NCBI GenBank assembly: GCA_011037195.1
Contig: JAAEAF010003838.1
Span: forward strand, 225,977-289,976
Length of the DNA stretch: 64,000 nt
Reading direction: 5' to 3'
Origin: Triatoma infestans
Taxonomy: Eukaryota > Arthropoda > Insecta > Hemiptera > Reduviidae
The notes below the pieces were generated by a model. It made no database searches. It worked only from the letters and a program-made list of their open reading frames with translations, and was not told the origin of the DNA. The translations under genes and the position numbers were made by a program. The stretch's first letter is position 1. Every line of letters begins with the position of its first letter. Of this stretch, positions 57,311 to 64,000 are shown in pieces.

Positions 57311-58516
57311 ATTTTTTTGGGGGGTGGTATATTGCACTGAGACCAAACGAGCTCTATTGTGCCACACCACTGGCGCCAAAGGTGACCTCCCACTCACACC
57401 TACAACACCCCTTCCAGATTAAGATCTCTGAGAAATCTCAGGAGTTGGGAAGGTTCAGAATCTGGGTATGTTCATAAATCATCAATCTATGTACTTTGCT
57501 AGAAAGTTTTGTGCAAAAAAAAAAGAACAGCTATAACTAGCACAAGTTGTAGTAAACAATTTTTCGGGTTCTTTTTCCCCTAGTTTCCCGGGAAGGAAAG
57601 GAAAACAAAATGGCGAAAAGTACGCCGATCTTGGACTGCAGTCAATTAGCCTTTTTTTATTAGAAATAATAATAAAAAAAGAGCTGGATAATAAAATAGT
57701 ATTGTAACAACGTCCATCCAGATGGCAGCACTAAACTCCTCAAAGTTTTATCTTTCTGTTGAAAAATAACCAAACAATAATGGCCTAAACTAGTGGACAT
57801 CTCCCATCAGATCTATTATTACTCGTACAAACATGTTTTCAAAAAATAAAAACCACTTAGTACCATGCTGTAATAATCTCACTAGTGAGAGTAATAAATA
57901 TTGTCACATGTTTACACGACAAAAATCAAGATTTATATTTGTCTGTTTGTTCGTTTAACTACTAAAAATAATAACAATGTTTACACATTTTTTTTTGTTT
58001 ATTTGTTTTATTTTTATTTAGTTTGTCAAAGTTTATTGTTTGTTTGTCTGTCGTAGAGCCGCCGGCTCAATCAGTAAATGCATTTCAACAGCACGATCAA
58101 TGTTTGTCCAATCAGTGGAACACCACGAGTTTTAATTAAGTTTCAATCACCAAACGTATGTGACGTTTGTTTTCTTCCATGTTGCTTTCATTCAAAAATA
58201 GGTTCATTCGACTTACAATCAATGAAAATTAAATACGCAAATACTAAAAACAACTCATTTGTGTATTTCATTGATTATACATTATAATACAATATTGGCT
58301 ATTTAGGTTGGACTGATTGCGGCTCTTTTTTATCAGGTTTTCCGTTCAGATCAATAAGTAACAGAGAGAGAGATATTGTTGAATATTAATCAGTTTCTTT
58401 TATCCACGAATAGTCTCCCGGGCAGTACGTCTATTTTCCCGCCGGCTTTCCGCCCATCCTGTTCTAAGAACTAAAGTTCTTTATTCTATAAGATTGTACT
58501 GTTTTTTGTTTAACAA
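57310..58516. other. AT-rich non-coding DNA
   Basis: 57340-57420 is GC-richer but has no supported exon. Open frames at 57231-57477 and 58078-58287 are not recognised. Confidence 0.35.
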
Positions 58517-59004
58517 AATCTGGTGTGAAACACTCATGCGACTTTCTCTTAGTGCGAAGTGGCAACTTTTCTTCGCACTTAAAATTCTTATTAGTGTCTA
58601 AAACCGACCGCATTTTTATGGAGAAAATCATTAAAAAAATGAAAAATCTATTCAGAAATTCGCACTTCCGCTCAACCGATTTTCTTCAAACTGGGAATTT
58701 TGGCAATTATATAATTATAATTAATATTATTTAGTTAACAGAATTGTACTAAAAACATTGTTGAACTAAAGTAGCACTTAAAAGGAAACCATAACCCCGC
58801 ACCCTCCGCCAAAAGTCCCCTTAAATGAATTTTTCCGGAGAAATGTCCTAAATAAAAGTTGTAGCTCTTTATACGTGTAGTTAATGTTTAAAGTTTACAG
58901 AATATCGTTACGGCCGTTTTAGAGAAAATAGTATAAAACTGAAAACTACGTTCAGTAAAATGCACTTCCTGTCATCCGATTTTCTTAAAACCTGGGATTT
59001 CCAC
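58517..59004 (-). repeat. FamA repeat cut by element B
   Basis: Starts TCTGGTGTGAAACACTCATG CGACTTTCTCTTAG and contains TCCGCTCAACCGATTTTCTT and AATTTTTCCGGAGAAATGTC. It breaks off at GGGATTTCCAC, where the LTR of element B begins. Confidence 0.8.
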
Positions 59005-59429
59005 TATAACCCCTCTTCGGGATTAGAGGAAAGCGGTTGAGGAAAGTCACTTAATTTGGTAATTATTTTCTCTACCTGAGATAATCCTTGGGCGCCAGGA
59101 ATTTCCATAACCACTTTATTTATCCAGTCCCGGTGGGTTTTTCCTTTTTCCTCCGGCTAACACAGGGTGAGAGGAGCGGGTCTCAAAATTTACTGAACTC
59201 ACTTTTCTGTAGCTGTAATTTATTTGTACACTAGGTATGACACAGTTATAGTTATCGCTATAGTTATAGTTATATAGGTAATCGAGATAAGGTATGATCA
59301 ATCTTAATCAGTAATAATTAGGCAATGGTACTTTACGCACGTGGTGAAAACCTAGTGAGAGAGAGAGCCTTATCGTAACCTACCACTAGGCCAGCGTTTT
59401 CAACCGCCCAGTGTTGCCACTCGGTTACA
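59005..59429 (-). repeat. element B 3' LTR (425 bp)
   Basis: On the minus strand it begins TGTAACCGAGTGG and ends GGTTATA, an imperfect terminal inverted repeat. It contains AATAAA (complement at 59115-59120) and a cluster of ATAACT repeats (complement at about 59238-59275). The inner edge is set by the polypurine tract and the outer edge by the return of FamA sequence at 59004. Lacking the 5' LTR, the outer edge is uncertain by a few bases. Confidence 0.75.
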
Positions 59430-62400
59430 CCTCCCCTTCTTCGGAGGCGTGAGCCCTCTCACGCTGTTGTTCCGGGTAATACGGCTTTATCTGAGCGACG
59501 TGGCAGAGGCCCATCGGCTGGCCGCTCTCTGACTCCAGGCTGTAGATGTTGTCTGATGTCTTCTTCAGGATGCGGAACGGGCCTTCGAATTTAGGCACTA
59601 GCTTACTTGAAAATCGCTCGGCTCCGCAGGAAAGCGGATGGCTCTGTCTCAACACCAGGTCACCTACGTTAAAATTAATTCTACGCCTACCTCGATTATA
59701 ATATCGAGCCTGCTTGGCCGAGGCTTCTACTAGCTTAGATTCTACAAAAATCCTAAGTTCCTTGAGCTGTGATACCTGTTTGGCCCATGTAGCAACCTCT
59801 GTAGACTGGAGAGAGGATGAAGGCTGTGAGGATCCATGGACAGAGGATATATATGCGGAAGGTGCTCGGGGTTCATGACCCATATTCAGATAAGCTGGAG
59901 TGAACCCAGTAGAGCTGTGAGTCGACGTATTCATAGCAAACATTAATTCAGGTAAAAGGGCATCCCATTCCGTGTGTTTTTTAACATAAGCAACAATCAT
60001 ACTTTTAACAACCCTATTAGTCCGTTCTACAGGATTAGCCTGCGGCCAGTAAGGAGGAGTGCGGCTCAATATGACCCCTAGGCTAGTAGCTAAACCCTGC
60101 AAAAGCTTGTTCACAAAGGGAGTCCCGTTGTCAGTATGGAGTACTCTGGGGGTTCCCCACCTATAGACGACATACTGACGGAATGCATTACATACCGTAT
60201 TAGCATTGGCCGTACGCATGGGAATCAGTTCGGCCCACTTAGTGAAGGAATCCAAGAAAATAAGGAGGTAAGAAAAGCCGTTTTTAGACCTGGGAAAAGG
60301 TCCCATAATATCCGCTGAGACTATGTCCCACGGTTTCGAGAGGTTTCGGTGTCCCATTTCTCCGGCAGGTAAACGCTGAATGGGTTTTGTAAGCTGACAG
60401 ATCGTACAGCGTCTGATGTATGAGGCAATATCCTTAGCCATTCCTGGCCAGTAGTATAGCTTCGCTATACGGGAACGGGTCTTTTCAATTCCCAGGTGTC
60501 CCGCTTCTGGCCGATCATGATTCTCCTTTAGAATCTGTGGCACATGATCTTTGGGGATCACCAGTTTCCAATTATAGGAATCATCCCCGATCAATTCGGA
60601 GATCTCATCCATAAAGTGGCGAAACAGTCTATTTCCCTCGCACTTCCAGTCGGGAAAGTCATCAGGTCTTTTCCCTACTTGATCTACCTTATCCAAATAC
60701 CATTTGTCTTTTATATCCGACGGATTAGAAATGAGAGAGATCTGAGGTATTACGGCCTCTTCCTTAAGGTTCATTTCCTCTAAGGGAAGCCGAGAAAGGA
60801 AGTCTGGAACAAAGTTATGGCATCCCTTCCGGTATTGGACTTCGAAGTCGTAGCCTTGTAAGTCCAAGACCCATCTTGCTAGTCGCCCAGAAGGGTTTTT
60901 AAGGTTACGGAGCCACTTCAGACTGATGTGGTCCGTAATCACCTTAAACCGGTAGCCTTCGAGATAGGGTCTGAACTTCCGAATAGCCCAAACCACAGCG
61001 AGGCATTCCTTTTCGGTTACGCTGTAGTTCCTTTCAGGGGCAGACATGGCTCTACTAGCGTAAGCGATGATTCTCTCTTGGTTATCAATGACTTGAGTCA
61101 GAACAGCACCCAATGCAGTGGCACTCGCATCGGTTTGCACCACAAATTGCTGACTGAAGTCAGGTCGGGCAAGAACTGGAGCGGAAGTTAGAATTGTTTT
61201 TATTTCGTCAAGAGCAAATTGCTGTTTGTCTCCCCACTCCCATTTCTTTCCTTTCTTTAATAGTTCAGTGAGGGGCCTCATAAGGTCGGATGCGTTAGGT
61301 ATGAAACGCCTATACCACGACGACATCCCAATTAGTCGCCTTAGCTCTTTCACATTCTTAGGAGGTGGATATTGGAGTAGGGGTTCTACTTTCCCTGGAT
61401 CTACCTGCAAGCCCTGCTCATTAACCAGGAAACCCAGATATTGTTTTTCGTTACACCCGAATTCGCATTTGTCGGGGTTAAGCTTCAGCCCTGCCTGCCT
61501 AAGCTTATCTAGAACCAGCTGAAGGTAGTGTAGATGTTCGTTAAAGGTACCTGTCGCTATTACTATATCATCCAGGTATGCGAAGCAGGCTGGGGATAAG
61601 TCAGGTGTTATAATCCTGTCCAGAAGGCGTTGAAATGTCGCAGGAGCTCCGCATAGCCCGTACGGTAATCGTTTAAAGTGGAAAAGTCCACGTCCTAGAA
61701 CGATGAAAGCTGTGATTTCACGACAATGAGAAGCCAAGGGAACTTGGTGATAAGCGTGGGACAAGTCCAACTTCGACAAATATCGGCATTCTCGTAATTG
61801 ATCCAATAACGAGTTCATATTAGGAAGTGGATAAACATCGGGTACCGTGAGGGAATTTACCTTACGGTAGTCCACACAGAACCGGTATTTACCATTGGGC
61901 TTCCGAACCATCACGACGGGACTAGCCCAAGGGCTCTGTGACGGCTCGATAATCTCCTCGTCCAACATCCTATCCACTTCTTCGTTTATGGCCTCTTGGA
62001 TAATGGGAGAGACGGGGTAAGCCCGCTGCTTAACTGGTGCATTATCCCCTACGTTAATAACGTGCTCTATTAATGTCGTTGCCCCTATCACCCTTTCATC
62101 CTCTTTCAAGGCTTTTTGCAGAGCGTCTTCCAACATCTGCGACTCGGTTGGAGTCAGACGCTTAATGCCTGCAATGCGAGGAACGGAAGTACGAGCAACT
62201 TCAAACGGGAATGTCTGATTCGGTGCCTCCCTCAACCACCAAGTGCAAGAGGCGGCATCCATTACAATTCCTAAAGTCTTAAGAGCAACAATTCCCAACA
62301 AGCAGGGAACTGACAAGTTAGGTAAAAAGGCAAAAGGAAGGTAAATGTTCCTACTTTGAAGATGCGCGGAAATATAGACAGTTTCCTTTACCGTTTCTTC

Positions 62401-62676
62401 GGCTCCATTGGCTAGATTCACGGTGTAGGGACTATGGCGAGATATTTCGAAATCGCCGGGTCGAAGGTCAGTCATTCCTTCAGGACCCAGAAAGGAGTGG
62501 GTAGCTCCAGTATCCAGGAGAGCTAACAGCTTAGTAGATCCTAGACGGATGCTAATAAAGAGTCTTTCTTCGTCCGAAGCTAAGGAGGAAAGGTATCTTT
62601 CGTTGGGGTTCGGATTCTCGAGGTCATTTACGTCATCAGAGCCAGGAGAGACCTCATCGGCCTGACTCTGTCCTAG
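59425..62676 (-). CDS. pol: Pol polyprotein of element B (PR-RT-RNase H-IN)
   Basis: After a -1 shift the frame gives about 1083 residues; the first in-frame ATG (62475) lies inside the protease and is not the start, because the active site LLDTGATHSF (D codon 62514-62512) is 13 codons upstream of it. Numbering from that ATG: RT with YRFCVDYRKVN (197-207), LSKLDLSHAYHQ and YLDD (300-303); RNase H with TDAS (D449) and ITDH (D515); integrase HHCC finger H653, H660, C690, C693 and DDE triad D722, D782, E817. All key residues are present. The protein ends in HASEEGEV, and its TAA stop lies within the first bases of the 3' LTR. Confidence 0.95.
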   Translation of the reverse strand, partial: LGQSQADEVSPGSDDVNDLENPNPNERYLSSLASDEERLFISIRLGSTKLLALLDTGATHSFLGPEGMTDLRPGDFEISRHSPYTVNLANGAEETVKETVYISAHLQSRNIYLPFAFLPNLSVPCLLGIVALKTLGIVMDAASCTWWLREAPNQTFPFEVARTSVPRIAGIKRLTPTESQMLEDALQKALKEDERVIGATTLIEHVINVGDNAPVKQRAYPVSPIIQEAINEEVDRMLDEEIIEPSQSPWASPVVMVRKPNGKYRFCVDYRKVNSLTVPDVYPLPNMNSLLDQLRECRYLSKLDLSHAYHQVPLASHCREITAFIVLGRGLFHFKRLPYGLCGAPATFQRLLDRIITPDLSPACFAYLDDIVIATGTFNEHLHYLQLVLDKLRQAGLKLNPDKCEFGCNEKQYLGFLVNEQGLQVDPGKVEPLLQYPPPKNVKELRRLIGMSSWYRRFIPNASDLMRPLTELLKKGKKWEWGDKQQFALDEIKTILTSAPVLARPDFSQQFVVQTDASATALGAVLTQVIDNQERIIAYASRAMSAPERNYSVTEKECLAVVWAIRKFRPYLEGYRFKVITDHISLKWLRNLKNPSGRLARWVLDLQGYDFEVQYRKGCHNFVPDFLSRLPLEEMNLKEEAVIPQISLISNPSDIKDKWYLDKVDQVGKRPDDFPDWKCEGNRLFRHFMDEISELIGDDSYNWKLVIPKDHVPQILKENHDRPEAGHLGIEKTRSRIAKLYYWPGMAKDIASYIRRCTICQLTKPIQRLPAGEMGHRNLSKPWDIVSADIMGPFPRSKNGFSYLLIFLDSFTKWAELIPMRTANANTVCNAFRQYVVYRWGTPRVLHTDNGTPFVNKLLQGLATSLGVILSRTPPYWPQANPVERTNRVVKSMIVAYVKKHTEWDALLPELMFAMNTSTHSSTGFTPAYLNMGHEPRAPSAYISSVHGSSQPSSSLQSTEVATWAKQVSQLKELRIFVESKLVEASAKQARYYNRGRRRINFNVGDLVLRQSHPLSCGAERFSSKLVPKFEGPFRILKKTSDNIYSLESESGQPMGLCHVAQIKPYYPEQQRERAHASEEGEV
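59430..59442 (-). promoter_or_regulatory. element B polypurine tract, within pol
   Basis: On the minus strand GAAGAAGGGGAGG precedes TGTAACC. It encodes the last residues of Pol (EEGE), so the tract is both primer and coding sequence. Confidence 0.8.
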
Positions 62677-62682
62677 TTTCCC
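62639..62682 (-). promoter_or_regulatory. element B -1 frameshift signal
   Basis: On the minus strand the gag frame ends GAG GGA AAC TAG, so GGGAAAC (62682-62676) is a heptamer in X_XXY_YYZ phase directly before the stop. The pol frame has its own TAG just six bases upstream of the heptamer, so the shift must occur in a very small window. Seven bases after it, GAGTCAGG (62668-62661) can pair with CCTGGCTC (62646-62639) over 8 bp with one wobble. Confidence 0.8.
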
Positions 62683-63851
62683 TCCTTCCTACAATTAGGG
62701 CACCGCTTACACGTAACCCCTCTGGTACCACAGTGGTAGCAGAAAAGGGAGGTTCTAGGTTCGGGACATTGAGGGTATCGATGGCCAGACGAGAGACAAT
62801 TCCAGCAAAGTAATTCTTTATCCTTGGGAGGGGTTTTCTCCTCTTTAGGGACAGGTAACTGTGAACTATTTGCCTCGGGAGTAGCTTTTGCCTTGAATTC
62901 GGTACGCTTACCCTTGGGTTTAATCTTAGGTGAGGGCTGAATAGAGGCAACCTGTGTTGACTTCTTAGGTGGCTTGTTACGGGAGGTTACAGGTGGCTCA
63001 TACGCTGCCTCGGGAACCATACTATTCTCTTTACTTGGGGGTGGCTTGTAAGCCTTGGCGTTCTCCTCCACTTTCTCCAGCTCCTGGCCAAGCTCCGTTA
63101 GCCGGGAAAGACTTAGTACTTCGGAAGATCTAAAGAAAAATTGGTATTTAGGCAGTAAATTTTTGTAGATCATTGAGATTTGTTCTCTCTCAGAAGGAGA
63201 GGTAGATAATCTTTTAAACAAGGTTTTCATATTAATAACGAAGTCAAAAATCTTTTCCGTTTCTCCCTGTGTCCTTCTCTCAATTTCTTTTCTTAATTTA
63301 GCCTGATAATCATGTGGCAAAAATGCCGCTCGGAATGCGGTTTCAAAGTCCTCCCATGTATGCCATGTATCGCTTTCTAGTCTGCACCAGTTAAGGGGAG
63401 TGCCTTGGAACAATTCTGGCAAGAAGGCTAAAAGTTGACCATCATCGATTTGGAGAGCCCTTTTCTTTTCTTTAAGGCGAATTAGGAAGTCTTCAGGGCC
63501 TAGTGCTGAAGAATTATCAAATCTAATGCCCTGGAAGTTCGATAATGGGCACAGAGGAGAATAGGTAATGGCCCTAGGCTGGCTAGACATGCCCTCGGGT
63601 TTTGGATCAGGCATATCGGTACAGCTTATGGCAGTAGAAACCGTCCAAAGGAGTGGGTTATTAAGAAAATAAGCCCTTACTGTTCTGCGCAAAGTTCTAA
63701 CTTTAGTGGCGGAACCCAGGGACCAATTCCTGTATAAGACCAATAAGTCAGTTTTGTTCAGGCGGTATAGCCAAGACAGAGATACTCGCTCAACTTCGCA
63801 TTTTTCTGGCGAAGAGGTAGTGCTCGAAGAGTCTACATTAATGTCCCACAT
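62673..63851 (-). CDS. gag: Gag polyprotein of element B
   Basis: The frame gives 392 residues from the ATG at 63851-63849. A central region reads DTWHTWEDFETAFRAAFLP and EREQISMIYKNLLPKYQ, typical of retrotransposon capsid folds (W..F...F...F, then a Q-rich helix). A Pro/Lys-rich basic linker (about 270-340) follows. The tail has one clear CCHC knuckle, CWNCLSSGHRYPQC (residues 349-362), and a second cysteine cluster, CYHCGTRGVTCKRCPNC (371-387), with more cysteines than a standard knuckle and no H in the usual place. The product would package the element RNA. Start choice: first ATG after the leader. Confidence 0.9.
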   Translation of the reverse strand: MWDINVDSSSTTSSPEKCEVERVSLSWLYRLNKTDLLVLYRNWSLGSATKVRTLRRTVRAYFLNNPLLWTVSTAISCTDMPDPKPEGMSSQPRAITYSPLCPLSNFQGIRFDNSSALGPEDFLIRLKEKKRALQIDDGQLLAFLPELFQGTPLNWCRLESDTWHTWEDFETAFRAAFLPHDYQAKLRKEIERRTQGETEKIFDFVINMKTLFKRLSTSPSEREQISMIYKNLLPKYQFFFRSSEVLSLSRLTELGQELEKVEENAKAYKPPPSKENSMVPEAAYEPPVTSRNKPPKKSTQVASIQPSPKIKPKGKRTEFKAKATPEANSSQLPVPKEEKTPPKDKELLCWNCLSSGHRYPQCPEPRTSLFCYHCGTRGVTCKRCPNCRKEGN

Positions 63852-64000
63852 GAAGCATACTGAAATTCTGGATCGTTAAGTTGAAAGGGAAGTTTTTAGG
63901 GAATACGGGAATCACTCCAAATTTAAAACATATACGGTACTCTACTCAGAACACAGAGGGAGCAAGTCTAAGAAGCCAATTTGTCAGGAATTTAGTATCC
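63852..64000 (-). other. element B 5' leader (partial)
   Basis: Untranslated sequence upstream of gag. The primer-binding site and 5' LTR are not inside the window. Confidence 0.7.

Larger units (their letters stand above)
59005..64000 (-). mobile_element. Ty3/Gypsy LTR retrotransposon, element B (5' end off window)
   Basis: Read on the minus strand the order is leader, gag, pol (PR-RT-RNase H-IN), polypurine tract and 3' LTR. The 3' LTR spans 59005-59429 and the 5' LTR must lie beyond 64000. Gag and pol frames have no stop or frameshift apart from the programmed one, so the copy may be recent. The right target duplication cannot be checked; the left flank would be CCAC if it is 4 bp. It is only distantly related to element A at the protein level and shares no LTR similarity with it. 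Confidence 0.93.

Overview
This is a eukaryotic nuclear window, most likely arthropod and probably insect. It is AT-rich, spliced and full of transposable elements: Ty3/Gypsy LTR elements, several lineages of non-LTR retrotransposon relics, tRNA-derived SINEs, and one very abundant non-coding repeat. There are no bacterial operons, rRNA genes, CRISPR arrays or phage genes. The species assignment is inference from element types only.

Host gene layer. The best single-copy coding signal is an 80-bp exon at 37624-37703, with a polypyrimidine tract and CAG acceptor before it and GTAATT after it. A second exon-like block lies at 2911-2989, and a GC-richer promoter-like stretch at about 2015-2288 ends in ATG directly before a GTAAAT donor. 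The three blocks join in one frame, so the left half of the window may be the 5' end of a host gene with a first large intron of about 34.6 kb. The downstream exons are not recognised here.

Intron and intergenic layer, 3-49 kb. Relics of non-LTR retrotransposons lie on both strands at 5.56-6.06, 7.79-8.17, 11.44-12.22, 18.25-18.76, 19.19-19.74, 28.44-28.96, 32.39-32.72 and 38.09-39.43 kb. One of them (11765-12183) sits inside another with a 13-bp target-site duplication. A tRNA-headed SINE occurs at 24.36, 33.78 and 46.17 kb, and a different one at 25.53 kb. A non-coding repeat, here called FamA, is present in about 27 full or partial copies, both orientations, several in head-to-head or tail-to-tail pairs. 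Hammerhead-ribozyme-like motifs typical of Penelope-like element tails occur singly and in long inverted repeats.

LTR retrotransposons, 49.5-64 kb. Element A (plus strand, 49542-56462) is complete in structure, with 466-bp LTRs, a GGGG duplication, a primer-binding-like site, gag with two zinc knuckles and a polypurine tract. Its pol is broken by two stops and a frameshift. Element B (minus strand, from 59005 past the window end) has uninterrupted gag and pol frames; its 5' LTR is off the window. In both, pol lies in the -1 frame relative to gag, with a perfect slippery heptamer followed by a plausible hairpin. Element B interrupts a FamA copy.
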